NCBI GenBank assembly: GCA_035552155.1
Contig: DASZLX010000028.1
Span: 1 to 64,000 of the forward strand
Reading direction: 5' to 3'
Origin: DASXHY01 sp035552155
GTDB taxonomy: Bacteria > Verrucomicrobiota > Verrucomicrobiia > Limisphaerales > DASXHY01
Length of the DNA stretch: 64,000 nt
Part shown: in pieces, positions 34,814-45,178 of the stretch
How the letters are laid out: every line of letters begins with the position of its first letter
Position numbering within the stretch: position 1 is the stretch's first letter
The notes under the pieces: model-generated
Databases searched by the model: none
What the model was told of the DNA's origin: nothing
Seen by the model: the letters and a program-made list of their open reading frames with translations, nothing else
Position numbers and translations under genes: made by a program

Positions 34814-37800
34814 TTAGTTCGCCAACAGCACGCGATAGAACCGCGTCGTTTTCGTCGAGGGCAGGCTTTCCGTTTCCGGAGGCCCGCTATCAATCCATTG
34901 CAAATGCTGGCCCGTACCCGCAAACGGCGGCAACACCGTTTTCCAATGCACCATATCGCTGCTGTATTGCACGTAATACGTGATCCCAGGCACTGTGGCA
35001 AATTCCACCAGGAACGTCCCATCACGCAGGAACTTGCCGCTGAAAATCGCCTGCGGAGTTCCGTCCGGCTCACCGACGCCAATCGGATCCGCCAACTGCA
35101 CGGTCAGAATCGGGAAGAATGCGATCCCTTGCGGATCATAGAACTTAATGACATTCGTCCAGCACGTGCCGGGCTGAATCGCTCCCGGTGAAATCACGAA
35201 GGGCACTCCATTGTTCGTGCCGCTGGCGTTCACCACGCGGATCGTGCTGTTGGTGATATTGTGAATATCGATCCGCAGGGCGTTCGCGTGCGAATAAAGT
35301 GGGTTGCACGCCACGTTCGTCAGCCATTGAAAACCATCCTGCGTATTCAATGTGATCGCGCCCACCGTAAAAATATCTGGAGGAGTCACCGGCACCACGT
35401 CCACGCTGACCGGCGCCGAGTCGCCGGTGGCGCCCCAGTTGTCCGTCGCCCGCGCCACGAAGGTGTAATGACCTGCGGGCAGGTTGCTCGCGATGGTCAA
35501 ATACGGCGGGTAATTGGTTTCCCCGAGCAGCACGAAGTCTGTTCCATTCGTGGATGAAAAGATTTCCACATTGGTCACCACGCCATCCGGATCGCTGGCA
35601 CCCGCCAATACCGTGAATGTCGCCGGCTCGACAAAGACCGCCCCGTTCGTCGGATATACAATAACGGCGGTCGGCGGCAGGTTAATCGTCAATACGGCGG
35701 CCGTGGTCACCGCGTGGCCGCAAGCGCCACTCACTGACACGCTATACATTCCGCCGTCTTGCGGCTGCAGATTGCTTAACGTCAGCGTGCTATTGGTCTG
35801 GCCGGCCAATGCCGTGCTTCCCTTGGACCATTGATAACCGAACGGTCCTGTCCCCGACACCACCGCCGTAAAGGTCACGCTCGAGCCGATATTGTTGGTC
35901 ACGTTGGCCAAGGCCGCCACTGACACATTCTGGTTGACCGTCAGCACGGCGCTGAGTGTCACCGGTGCACCGCACGCGCCGCCGACCACGACGGTATAGA
36001 CTCCCGCATCCGATGCGCTCACGGCCGGCATACTCAAAGTGCTGCCAGTCTGACCTGCAAGCGCACCCGTGGCGTTATACCATTGATACGTCAACCCGCT
36101 GCCGGTTGCGTTCACGATGAAATTCGCGGTCATGCCCGGGCAAACCGTCGTGTTGGCCGGGGGCGTGGTGACGATCGTGACCGCATTTACAAAGAGCGTC
36201 GCGCTGTTCGTCACCGGCGCGCCGCACGCGCCACTGATGACGAGGTTATATGTCCCGACGTCCGAAGCGCTCACATTGGTCAACGTCAAAAAGTTCGTCG
36301 TCTGCCCGACGAGCGGAGTCGTTCCTTTATACCATTGATACGCGAGGTCTGTGCCGGTGGCGTATTCAAAGAAATTCACGGTCATCCCCGGGCAAACCGT
36401 TTCGTTGGTGGACGCGCCATATACTACCACGGTGTTTTCATTCACAAATAGCGTCGCGCTGTTGGTCACGGGTGTGCCGCACGCGCCGCTCACCACCACG
36501 CTGTAAATTCCCGCGTCCGCCGAAGTCACATGCGGCAGGGCCAGGGTGCTGTCCGTCCGGCCACTCAGCGGTGCGACGCCCCGATACCATTGATAGGTCA
36601 ATCCACTGCCGGTCGCGTTCACACTGAAATTTGCCGTTGTGCCAGGGCAATTGGTTGTGTTGGCGGGCGGCATGGTAATTATGGTGTTGGCGTTCACAAA
36701 CAACATCGCGCTGTTCGTCGTCGGCACGCCGCACACCCCGCTGACCACCACGCTATAAGTCCCGGCATCCGCCGCGCTCACATTATTCAACGTCAAAACA
36801 TTCGTCGTGTGGCCGCCCAACAAGGTCGCTCCCTTATACCACTGATACGTCAAGCCGGTGCCACTCGCATTCACACTGAAATTCGCCGTTGTCCCCGAAC
36901 AATTCGTGGTATTACTCGGCGGCATGGTGATGATCGCATTCGCGTTCACAAACAACGTGGCGCTATTCGTCACCGCCGCGCTGCAATCGCCGGTAATTAC
37001 CACGCTATAAATTCCCGCATCGGCCGCGCTCACGTTATTCAACACAAGCGCGCTACTTGTCTTCCCGCTCAATAGGCTCGTTCCTTTATACCACTGGAAG
37101 GTCACTTCCCCGGTGGCATTCACGCTGAAGTTGGCGGTTGTGCCGGGACAATTAGTGACATTTGACGGTGGCGTGATTACAGATCCAGGGGAAGTCACAA
37201 ACAGAAACGAGCTATTTGTGACCGGGGTTCCGCAGGCACCGCTCACGACGACCGCATAAAATCCAGCCGAGTTAAAAGTGAGATTACTCAACACCAGAAT
37301 GTTGTTCGTCTCTCCAGTTAACAGCAAACCCGAGCCGCTGAGCGCTCCAGGGTTGAAGTACCATTGATAGCTCAAGCCGCTTCCGGTCGCATTCAGGGCA
37401 AAGAATGCCGCCGTACCCGGGCAATTGGTTTCGAATCGAGAGAGTGGCGCCGTTATGACGAGGTTCGCGTTCACAAACAATGTCGCGCTGTTTGTCGTCG
37501 GAGCGCCGCACACGCCGCTGACCACTACCCGGTAAACTCCCGCGTCCGTCGCACTCACATTCGTCAGGCTTAAAGTCCTGTTCGTCTGGCCGCTCAACGG
37601 CCCCGTGCTACTATACCATTGATAAGTAAAATCAGTGCCTGTCGCGCCCACTGTAAAATTCGCGGTCATGCCCGGACATACTGTGACGTCCTGCGGCGGC
37701 TGCAGCACGATGGTGTTTGAGTACACCATCAACACCGCGCTGTTCGTCACCGGCAACCCACAAATTCCACTTACTACCACGGTGTAGGTTCCACTATCCG

Positions 37801-40800
37801 GCGGGATTACGTTCGGCAGGCTCAAAGTGCTGTTGGTCTGACCGCTGAGCGGTCCCACAGCGAACTTATACCATTGATACGTCAAACCGACGCCGGTTGC
37901 GTTCACGCTGAAATTCGCCGTCGTGCCTGAGCAATTCGTCGTGTTGCTCGGCGGCATCGTGATGATCGTGTTCCCGTTCACAAACAGCGTCGCACTGTTG
38001 GTCACCGGCACTCCGCAAGTGCCGCTGATCACCACGCTATAAACTCCCGCGTTCGCTGCACTCACGCTTGCCAAGCTCAAGGTGCTATTAGTCTGGCCGC
38101 TCAGGGGACCTGTGCTCTTATACCATTGATATGTCAAACCTGCGCCTGTCGCATTCACACTGAAATTCGCCGTCGTGCCCGAACAATTCGTCGCATTGCT
38201 CGGCGGCATCGTGATGATGGTGTTCGCGTTCACAAACAACGTTGCGCTATTCGTCGTCGAACCGCCGCACACGCCGCTGACCACCACCCGGTAAACTCCC
38301 GCATCCGCCGCGCTCACATTCCTCAGGCTCAAAGTGCTCCTGGTTTGGCCGTTGAGCAGACCCGCGCTGTTATACCACTGATAGGTGAAATCGGTCCCCG
38401 TCGCGCCAACCGTAAAATTCGCTGTCATGCCCGGACATACAGTGACGTCTTGCGGTGGCTGAAGCACGATTGTGTTCGAGTACACCATCAACACCGCGCT
38501 GTTCGTCATCGGCAACCCACAAACACCACTCACCACCACGATATAGGTTCCACTATCCGGCGGGATCACGTTCGGCAGGCTCAGAGTACTATTGGTCTGG
38601 CCACTAAGCGGACCCACAGCGAACTTATACCATTGATACGTTAAACCGACGCCGGTTGCGTTCACGCTGAAATTTGCCGTCGTGCCGGCGCAATTCGTCG
38701 CATTACTCGGCGGCATGGTGATGATCGTGTTTGCATTCACAAACAGCGTCGCGCTGTTGGTCACCGGCACGCCGCACGCGCCGCTGATCACCACGCTATA
38801 AACTCCCGCGTTCGCTGCACTCACGCTTGCCAGGCTCAAGGTGTTATTGGTCTGGTCGCTCAGGGGGCCTGTGCTCTTATACCATTGATACGTCAAACCT
38901 GCGCCCGTCGCATTTACACTGAAATTCGCGGTCGTGCCCGGACAGTTCGTCGCGTTGCTCGGCGGCACACTGATGACGGTGTTCGCGTTCACAAACAACG
39001 TCGCGCTGTTTGTCGTCGGCACGCCGCACACGCCGCTGACCACCACCCGGTAAACTCCCGCATCCGCCGCGCTCACGTTTGTGAGGCTCAAAGTGCTATG
39101 GGTTTGGCCGCTCAACAAACCAGCGCTGTTATACCATTGATAAGTGAAATCAGTACCCGTCGCGCCAACCGTAAAATTCGCTGTCATGCCCGGACATACA
39201 GTGACGTCCTGTGGTGGCTGAAGCACGATGGTGTTCGAGTACACCATCAACACCGCACTGTTGGTCACTGGCAACCCACAAATACCACTCACCACCACGG
39301 TGTAGGTCCCAGTATCCGGCGGGATCACATTCGGCAGGCTCAAAGTACTATTGGTCTGACCGCTGAGCGGTCCCACAGCGAACTTATACCATTGATACGT
39401 CAAACCGGTGCCCGTCGCATTCACAGTGAAATTCGCCGTCGTGCCAGAACAATTCGTCGCGTTGCTCGGCGGCATCGTGATGATCGTGTTCGCATTCACA
39501 AACAACGTCGCACTGTTCGTCACCGGCACGCCGCACGCGCCACTGATCACCACGTTATAAACCCCCGCATCCGCCGCGCTCACACTATTCAACACCAGCG
39601 TGCTACTCGTCTTCCCGCTCAATAAGCTCGTCCCTTTATACCACTGGAAGGCCAATCCCGTCCCGGTGGCATTCACACTGAAATTGGCCGTTGTGCCCGG
39701 ACAATTCGTCGCATTGCTCGGCGGCACGGAAACAATCATGCTCGCGTTCACGGAAAGCGTCGCGCTGTTCGTCACCGGCGCGCCGCACACGCTGCTGATC
39801 ACCACACTGTAAACACCCGCATCCGCCGTGCTCACGCCATTCAACGTCAGCGTACTGCCCGTTTTTCCGTCCAACAAACTCGTCCCTTTATACCATTGAT
39901 ACGTCAAACCCATGCCCGTCGCGTTCACCGCAAAACTCGCGGTCATTCCCGCACAAACCGTCGTGTCGTTCGGCGGCGTGGCCACCGTCACTGTCGAATT
40001 CACCACCAACACCGCGCTGTTCGTCACTGGATTGCTGCAAGTCCCGCTGACCACCACGCTATAAATTCCCGCGTCCGCCGCGGAAATGTTATTCAACGTA
40101 AGCGTGCTACCCGCCTGGCCCGACAATAGGCTCGAGCCTTTGTACCATTGGTAAGTCAATCCCGTGCCCGTCGCGTTCACGGAAAAACCCACCGTCTGCC
40201 CCGGGCAATTCGTCGCGTCCGACGGCGGAACAGTCACCACCGTGGCGGCATTCACCGTCAGCATGGCGCTGTTGGTAACGTTCTGGCAATCGCTCAACAC
40301 TGCCACCGAATAAATCCCCGCGTCGGACGCGCTGACATTACTCAGGGTAAGCACATTGTTGGTGCGTCCGGCCAGGATGCTCGTGCCTTTAAACCATTGA
40401 TACCGGAACGAATCGCAACCCGCCGCAGTCACGCTAAAATTAGCCGTGCTCCCCGCGCACACCGTCAGGTTCGCGGGTCCCGTGACCACAATGTTAGTCG
40501 GCGGACGGCAAATCACCGTCGATATCGCGTTGAAAAGCCCCTTCAACTCCGATGAATTCGTGGTGAAATAATAATCACTGGTTGCCGACGCTATTCCCCG
40601 CAGCAAGCCCGCGTTCACCGAACCCAGACCGACCGTGAATATCCGCGTGCCGGCGATCTTGGATTGGGTGGCCCAATACAATGCATTGCTCGAATTGTCT
40701 GAACCCGTCGGCATACCGTCCGACAAAAGCACCAACACGGGCAAAGACCCGGAATCATGCCGCACCGACGCCAGTTCGTTCTGGCTCGTTTGCAATCCCA

Positions 40801-41632
40801 GGCTGATGGAGGTAAAACCGCCGGCTCCAGGCACTGACCCGATGGCTTTGTCTAATTTTGACAAACTATTTGTCAGCATCTGGTCCAAAGTGGCCGAGCT
40901 GTTGTAGGAAACGAGGCCCGCCTGGTCGCCGTTGGTGTAGTGCAGGTTCTGGACAAAGTTACTGCACGCCGCCAGGGCATCGAAATACGGCTTGCCGGTC
41001 ATGGACGCGGAACGGTCAATCACCAGCATCACATCCACCGCCGGGAAACACGTATCCACCACCAAAGTTCCAGTTTCCGTCACCGTATTGCCGCACGCTC
41101 CGGTCACAATGACCTTGTAGGTGGCCGAATCCGCGATGGTAAGATTGCTCAAAACCAGGCTGCTGGCGGTTTGGCCGTTGATGTTGGTTCCATTTTTCTG
41201 CCAGGTAAAAGTGTATGGCCCGCCGCCGGAAGGCGTCGTGCTGAATACCGCGATGGAGCCAACATAACGCAGCAGGTTTGGCAGCAGTGTTGCGCTGATG
41301 CTGGTAGCTATTGTCAGCGTCCCCTTATTCGTGACCGAATTGGCGCCACCCTTGAGCACCACGCTGTAGGTGGCCGCATCCGACGAACTCACATTCGCCA
41401 GCGTCAAATTGTCCGTCGTCTGGTTGGGGATGAGGGTGCTGTTTTTATACCAGCTGAATTTATAAGGCGTCGGCCCGCCCGCCGTGGTCGTGAAGGTCAC
41501 CGTGCTGCCTGGGCAAACGGTTTTGTCTCCTATGGCGGTCAATGTATTATGACTCACACCTCCCGCACCGGCCGTCGTGACTGCGAAAGAAAGTAGTGCG
41601 CCAGTCAGTTTCCAGGCTTTGGTTAGGTTCAT
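34814..41632 (-). CDS. Giant secreted VWA and Ig-like repeat surface protein
   Basis: A 2272-residue exported protein. After a signal peptide (about 1-24) come two Ig-like domains, a von Willebrand A domain (about 193-380; MIDAS motif DRSAS, then a Thr in GGFTSISLG and Asp in LLSDGMP), then about 19 Ig-like domains of 83-85 residues each with WYK...LSGQTNSTLSLxNVSAADAG, YSVVVSG-C-G and VTNSATLFVN, and finally a bacterial-Ig-type domain (PTNGAVFVEPATFTV) and a C-terminal domain. Each Ig unit has two conserved Cys, so disulfide bonds are likely. A metal-dependent adhesive or matrix role is inferred. The gene heads an operon with a barrel protein and a regulator. Confidence 0.9.
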   Translation of the reverse strand: MNLTKAWKLTGALLSFAVTTAGAGGVSHNTLTAIGDKTVCPGSTVTFTTTAGGPTPYKFSWYKNSTLIPNQTTDNLTLANVSSSDAATYSVVLKGGANSVTNKGTLTIATSISATLLPNLLRYVGSIAVFSTTPSGGGPYTFTWQKNGTNINGQTASSLVLSNLTIADSATYKVIVTGACGNTVTETGTLVVDTCFPAVDVMLVIDRSASMTGKPYFDALAACSNFVQNLHYTNGDQAGLVSYNSSATLDQMLTNSLSKLDKAIGSVPGAGGFTSISLGLQTSQNELASVRHDSGSLPVLVLLSDGMPTGSDNSSNALYWATQSKIAGTRIFTVGLGSVNAGLLRGIASATSDYYFTTNSSELKGLFNAISTVICRPPTNIVVTGPANLTVCAGSTANFSVTAAGCDSFRYQWFKGTSILAGRTNNVLTLSNVSASDAGIYSVAVLSDCQNVTNSAMLTVNAATVVTVPPSDATNCPGQTVGFSVNATGTGLTYQWYKGSSLLSGQAGSTLTLNNISAADAGIYSVVVSGTCSNPVTNSAVLVVNSTVTVATPPNDTTVCAGMTASFAVNATGMGLTYQWYKGTSLLDGKTGSTLTLNGVSTADAGVYSVVISSVCGAPVTNSATLSVNASMIVSVPPSNATNCPGTTANFSVNATGTGLAFQWYKGTSLLSGKTSSTLVLNSVSAADAGVYNVVISGACGVPVTNSATLFVNANTIITMPPSNATNCSGTTANFTVNATGTGLTYQWYKFAVGPLSGQTNSTLSLPNVIPPDTGTYTVVVSGICGLPVTNSAVLMVYSNTIVLQPPQDVTVCPGMTANFTVGATGTDFTYQWYNSAGLLSGQTHSTLSLTNVSAADAGVYRVVVSGVCGVPTTNSATLFVNANTVISVPPSNATNCPGTTANFSVNATGAGLTYQWYKSTGPLSDQTNNTLSLASVSAANAGVYSVVISGACGVPVTNSATLFVNANTIITMPPSNATNCAGTTANFSVNATGVGLTYQWYKFAVGPLSGQTNSTLSLPNVIPPDSGTYIVVVSGVCGLPMTNSAVLMVYSNTIVLQPPQDVTVCPGMTANFTVGATGTDFTYQWYNSAGLLNGQTRSTLSLRNVSAADAGVYRVVVSGVCGGSTTNSATLFVNANTIITMPPSNATNCSGTTANFSVNATGAGLTYQWYKSTGPLSGQTNSTLSLASVSAANAGVYSVVISGTCGVPVTNSATLFVNGNTIITMPPSNTTNCSGTTANFSVNATGVGLTYQWYKFAVGPLSGQTNSTLSLPNVIPPDSGTYTVVVSGICGLPVTNSAVLMVYSNTIVLQPPQDVTVCPGMTANFTVGATGTDFTYQWYSSTGPLSGQTNRTLSLTNVSATDAGVYRVVVSGVCGAPTTNSATLFVNANLVITAPLSRFETNCPGTAAFFALNATGSGLSYQWYFNPGALSGSGLLLTGETNNILVLSNLTFNSAGFYAVVVSGACGTPVTNSSFLFVTSPGSVITPPSNVTNCPGTTANFSVNATGEVTFQWYKGTSLLSGKTSSALVLNNVSAADAGIYSVVITGDCSAAVTNSATLFVNANAIITMPPSNTTNCSGTTANFSVNASGTGLTYQWYKGATLLGGHTTNVLTLNNVSAADAGTYSVVVSGVCGVPTTNSAMLFVNANTIITMPPANTTNCPGTTANFSVNATGSGLTYQWYRGVAPLSGRTDSTLALPHVTSADAGIYSVVVSGACGTPVTNSATLFVNENTVVVYGASTNETVCPGMTVNFFEYATGTDLAYQWYKGTTPLVGQTTNFLTLTNVSASDVGTYNLVISGACGAPVTNSATLFVNAVTIVTTPPANTTVCPGMTANFIVNATGSGLTYQWYNATGALAGQTGSTLSMPAVSASDAGVYTVVVGGACGAPVTLSAVLTVNQNVSVAALANVTNNIGSSVTFTAVVSGTGPFGYQWSKGSTALAGQTNSTLTLSNLQPQDGGMYSVSVSGACGHAVTTAAVLTINLPPTAVIVYPTNGAVFVEPATFTVLAGASDPDGVVTNVEIFSSTNGTDFVLLGETNYPPYLTIASNLPAGHYTFVARATDNWGATGDSAPVSVDVVPVTPPDIFTVGAITLNTQDGFQWLTNVACNPLYSHANALRIDIHNITNSTIRVVNASGTNNGVPFVISPGAIQPGTCWTNVIKFYDPQGIAFFPILTVQLADPIGVGEPDGTPQAIFSGKFLRDGTFLVEFATVPGITYYVQYSSDMVHWKTVLPPFAGTGQHLQWIDSGPPETESLPSTKTTRFYRVLLAN
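37470..39495 (-). repeat. 759-bp higher-order tandem repeat inside the Ig-like protein gene
   Basis: Within the Ig array, three-domain blocks (units beginning IITMPP, IVLQPP and a third type) recur. The marker GAACTTATACCATTGATACG occurs at 37862, 38621 and 39380 (one position varies), exactly 759 bp or 253 codons apart. About two and two-thirds copies are present, at much higher identity than the other Ig units, which marks a recent duplication. Confidence 0.85.
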
Positions 41633-41825
41633 AACACTTGAGTCGCTAACATCGACTACATTGCATCATCACCTGCGCCCTTAATCAATCGGTGCAACCC
41701 ATATTTGAAGTCCCGGAGTTATTCCGCGTCGAACCCCAAGGGATTTCCCGGGACTGACTTTCGACCAGACGGTCTTTCCAATTTTGGAAGCACGGAGAAA
41801 ACTGGGTTCCGATGGTCTGCGTCCC

Positions 41826-42518
41826 TCAGCGAGCCGCTTCGCGACCCACCCACGACGTCGCCCGCTGGGTCAATTCCGCCGCGTTTTTCAGGTTCAACTT
41901 CCGTTTGATCTGCTCCCGGTAATACTCAATCGTCTTGACGCTCAAATGCAATTCGTCGGCGATTTCCCGGGTGGATTTCCATTGGCCAATCAACTGAAAA
42001 ACCTCCAACTCGCGATCGCTGAGATCTTTGACCGGCGACTCATTGATAGTGCTCTGCCCGCGGATTTGCTGTTGCAACATGCGGGCCGCCAGCGAGTCAC
42101 TCACATAAATCGCCCCGCCCAGCACCCGGCGCACCGCCATGATCACCTTTTCCAGCGCCTCTTCCTTCATCAAATAACCCAGCGCTCCCGCCCGGAACGC
42201 AATCTCCGCATAAATCGATTCGTCATGCGCGCTGACAATCAACACGGGCATTTTGGGACATTGCGCCTTGATATTGCGGACCAATTCCAGCCCGCTGCTA
42301 TCTTTCAGGGAAATATCCGCGATGATAAGATCGGGTTTGAGGGTCTCGATGGCGCCCATCGCCTTGGAAGCATCCTCCTCTTCGCCGCAAACGGCCATGT
42401 CGGGCTGGCGGTTTATCAGTTGGGCGATTCCGAAACGGACCACGGCATGGTCGTCCACGAGTAGAATGCGGGTTTTCCCGTCACTTTCTTTGACTTCGCG
42501 TTTCTTTGCTTGCGCCAT
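41826..42518 (-). CDS. NarL/FixJ-type response regulator
   Basis: A 230-residue regulator: receiver domain (RILLVDDHAVVRFG; phosphoacceptor Asp in IIADISLKDSSG; conserved Lys in GYLMKEEAL) and LuxR-type helix-turn-helix (LSDRELEVFQLIGQWKSTREIADEL, then VKTIEYYREQIKRKL). The frame extends to 42578, but the ATG at 42518 fits the family better. It lies upstream of and on the same strand as the giant VWA/Ig gene, separated by 193 bp, and might control that operon. No cognate histidine kinase is encoded in the window. Confidence 0.9.
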   Translation of the reverse strand: MAQAKKREVKESDGKTRILLVDDHAVVRFGIAQLINRQPDMAVCGEEEDASKAMGAIETLKPDLIIADISLKDSSGLELVRNIKAQCPKMPVLIVSAHDESIYAEIAFRAGALGYLMKEEALEKVIMAVRRVLGGAIYVSDSLAARMLQQQIRGQSTINESPVKDLSDRELEVFQLIGQWKSTREIADELHLSVKTIEYYREQIKRKLNLKNAAELTQRATSWVGREAAR

Positions 42519-42707
42519 GGCGTAAATCTTAGGTTGCTTCTGAGTCCAAGCAGCGGCCAGCCAACGTGATGGCATCATGCAACAAGCTGGCCGGCGAGTG
42601 CAAACTTTATTGCTCGAGGGGCGCGCGAGAAAAATGACGAATGACGCACGACCAGCGGCTGTTCTGGATGCCGCGGGCGCGCAGGCTCATTCGGCATTCG
42701 CCCGGCG

Positions 42708-44705
42708 TCAGGCCGACTCCGACGCCGTCAATTCCGCTGCCGCTTTCTCCCATTGCGCGGTGAATCGGGTGATTTCATCCGTGTTATGCCGAAATTCACG
42801 GTTCAAATCCATCGCCTTTCCGCCGGCCTGGTAGGTTTCCGGCTTTTCCAACTCGGCGGTGATTTCGGCCTGGCGCTTTTCCAAATCCTGGATCTGCTTT
42901 TCCAGCCGATGCACCAGTTGCTGTTGCTCCTTGCGCACGCGCGAACGCGCCTGCCGTTGCTCCGCCTCCAATCGCTTTTGCGCCTTGCGATCCACGGCTG
43001 GCACGGACGATTTGTCGGTGCGGCCCCGTACTGCTGAATCCGTATTCCGGCCCGCCGATGTCAGAGCTTCCCGCGCGGACGACGCTTTCGTCTTGTCCAA
43101 ATAATACTGATAGCCTCCGGGATAATTCGTGAGCAGGCCGGCATTGACATGAACCACGCGGTTCGCCAGCGCGCGGATGAAATAAACATCGTGGCTGATG
43201 AAAACCAGCGTGCCCTCAAATTGATCCAGCGCATACAAGAGCGCGTCGATGCTCGACATGTCCAAATGCGTCGTCGGTTCGTCCATGAGCAGCAGGTTCG
43301 GCGGGTCCAGCAACAACTTCACCAGCGCCAGCCGGCTCTTTTCCCCACCGCTCAACACGCTCACCTTCTTGAACACGTCATCGCCGATGAAAAGAAAACT
43401 GCCCAGCAGCGTGCGGACGAATTGCTCCGTGACCCGCGAGGGCGTATCCAGCGCTTCCTCCAAAACCGTCCGGGTCAGGTCCAGCATCTCGACGCGATAC
43501 TGCGAATAATAACCGGCCTTCACATTGTAGCCTAATTCATGAGTGCCTTGTTGCGGCTTGAGCACGCCGCCGAGAATTTTCAACAACGTGGATTTGCCCG
43601 CGCCGTTCGGCCCCACCAGTACCACCCGCTGTCCGCGCTCCGCTTCGAACTCCATGTTCTCATAAATGAGATTTTCCGCCGGCGCATCGGCGAGAGCGCT
43701 CCCGGGACGCGCCGGGTACGCGAAACGAATATTTTGCAACCGAATCACCCGCTGCCCGCTGCGCTGCGGTTGGGGAAAGGAGAAGCTGACCTTTTTGTCA
43801 TCACCGCTCGGCGCTTCGATTTTCTCCATGCGGTCAATCTGCTTCAGCTTGCTTTGCGCCTGCGACGCCTTGGACGCCTTGGCGCGGAAACGATTCGCAA
43901 ATTCCATCAGGCTCGCGATTTCGCGCTGCTGATTTTTGTAAGCCGCCAGCAGTTGTTCCTCCGCCGCCTCGCGTTGAACCAGGTAATCATCGTAATTGCC
44001 GCGATACCGCATCAACTTGCTCTGCCGGATTTCCACGATGCTGCCCACGAGTTGATTCAGGAATTCCCGATCGTGGGAAATCATCAGGATCGAACCGGGA
44101 TAATTTTTCAAATAATCCTGGAACCACAACAGCGCTTCGAGGTCGAGATGGTTCGTCGGCTCGTCCAGCAGCAGCAAATCCGGCTCGCGCGCCAGCAAGC
44201 GCGCCAGGTGCGCCCGCATGACCCAGCCACCGCTCATCTCACGCGCCGGCCGCTCGAAATCCTTTTCGCGAAAACTCAATCCCGCCAGGATTTGCTTGGC
44301 CTTGGCCTCAATCTGGTAGCCGCCCAACTCATGAAAGCGATCATGGACGTTGTCGTGAATTTCCTCCGGATGCAGCGCCTCGACCGGATGATTTTCGTCC
44401 CACGCCTTGATGATGCGCCGGAGCTTGGTGAATTCCGGTGTGATGGCGGTGGCAATCTCAACCACCGTTTCATCGCCCACGGGGGTGCTTTCCTGCGGCA
44501 AATGGTCGAGGGAAATGCCGCGTTCGAGGATGATTTCACCCTCATCCGACTCCTCCTCGCCCAGCACGAGCGAAAACAGCGTGGACTTCCCCGCCCCATT
44601 CGGCCCGACCAGGCCGATGCGGTCTCCGCGATTGATTTGCAGCGTCACGTTTTCGAACAAAACGCGGCCGCCGTAGGCTTTACTGATACCCGAAAGTGTA
44701 AGCAT
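42708..44705 (-). CDS. ABC-F family ATPase
   Basis: A 665-residue protein with two tandem ABC domains and no membrane segment. Walker A motifs read GPNGAGKST in both halves, the signatures are EMSGGW and VLSGGEKSR, and Walker B/switch regions are LLLLDEPTNHLD and LLLMDEPTTHLD. The inter-domain linker (about 245-325) and a C-terminal Lys/Glu/Gln-rich coiled coil (about 560-650) are typical of Uup/EttA-like ABC-F proteins, which act on ribosomes. The ATG at 44705 opens directly with MLTLSGISKAYGG, so the upstream 45 codons of open frame are rejected. It precedes the low-GC cassette with a long spacer between. Confidence 0.9.
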   Translation of the reverse strand: MLTLSGISKAYGGRVLFENVTLQINRGDRIGLVGPNGAGKSTLFSLVLGEEESDEGEIILERGISLDHLPQESTPVGDETVVEIATAITPEFTKLRRIIKAWDENHPVEALHPEEIHDNVHDRFHELGGYQIEAKAKQILAGLSFREKDFERPAREMSGGWVMRAHLARLLAREPDLLLLDEPTNHLDLEALLWFQDYLKNYPGSILMISHDREFLNQLVGSIVEIRQSKLMRYRGNYDDYLVQREAAEEQLLAAYKNQQREIASLMEFANRFRAKASKASQAQSKLKQIDRMEKIEAPSGDDKKVSFSFPQPQRSGQRVIRLQNIRFAYPARPGSALADAPAENLIYENMEFEAERGQRVVLVGPNGAGKSTLLKILGGVLKPQQGTHELGYNVKAGYYSQYRVEMLDLTRTVLEEALDTPSRVTEQFVRTLLGSFLFIGDDVFKKVSVLSGGEKSRLALVKLLLDPPNLLLMDEPTTHLDMSSIDALLYALDQFEGTLVFISHDVYFIRALANRVVHVNAGLLTNYPGGYQYYLDKTKASSAREALTSAGRNTDSAVRGRTDKSSVPAVDRKAQKRLEAEQRQARSRVRKEQQQLVHRLEKQIQDLEKRQAEITAELEKPETYQAGGKAMDLNREFRHNTDEITRFTAQWEKAAAELTASESA

Positions 44706-45178
44706 TAAGTTGATAATCTTGCCGTCGTGGGACCGCCCGTGCAAGGACGAAGCCTGAGGAAAAGGGCTCGCGCCGGCAATCGAGGGCCTTTTGCCGCCCA
44801 CCCCTCCCCCCTTGAATAGGTTGGAATAGACTTGAACCATTTTCTAAATGCCTGAAATTCAGCGTTTTCCGCATGCTTGAAAAAGCCAAGCCGGGCACGC
44901 GGGAGACCGGGCGGGAGTCCGAAGGAGATTTCTGTCCGAAATGCCGATTTTTAATTTTTATCCCGGATTTGGCCGGATTTAGCCGGATCAGACTCGAAAT
45001 GAAGTGCTTATAAAGACGAAATTCGCGCGTTGACGTTCCATTCACGGTTTCGCGATGACCGCGAACCCAAACCCGTTTTGCTCCGGTTTCCATTCGTCCT
45101 TTCTTCCCCTCCTTTTGCTATTTGCGTTATAGCATGAGTGTCAATGGCGGAAAGAGTTGGTAGTGAACTAATTGAAAT
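44706..45178. other. 473-bp spacer without a convincing gene
   Basis: No supported gene is present; an open frame at 44680-45093 has no family-like sequence and overlaps the start of the ABC-F gene. The spacer contains a 10-bp tandem repeat (CCGGATTTGG, CCGGATTTAG, CCGGATCAGA at 44963-44992) and a hairpin at 45039-45063 (TTCACGGT with ACCGCGAA, one G-T pair). No clear terminator follows the cassette gene that ends at 45179. Confidence 0.5.

Noticed and set aside
36000..40300. Regularly spaced repeats resembling a CRISPR array
   Set aside because: Spacing is about 250 bp and in frame; the repeats are coding Ig-like domains.
43539..44708. Plus-strand open frame of 389 codons
   Set aside because: Antisense to the ABC-F gene; no domain visible.
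44680..45093. Minus-strand open frame of 137 codons before the ABC-F gene
   Set aside because: It overlaps the ABC-F start, contains the 10-bp tandem repeat and shows no family-like sequence.
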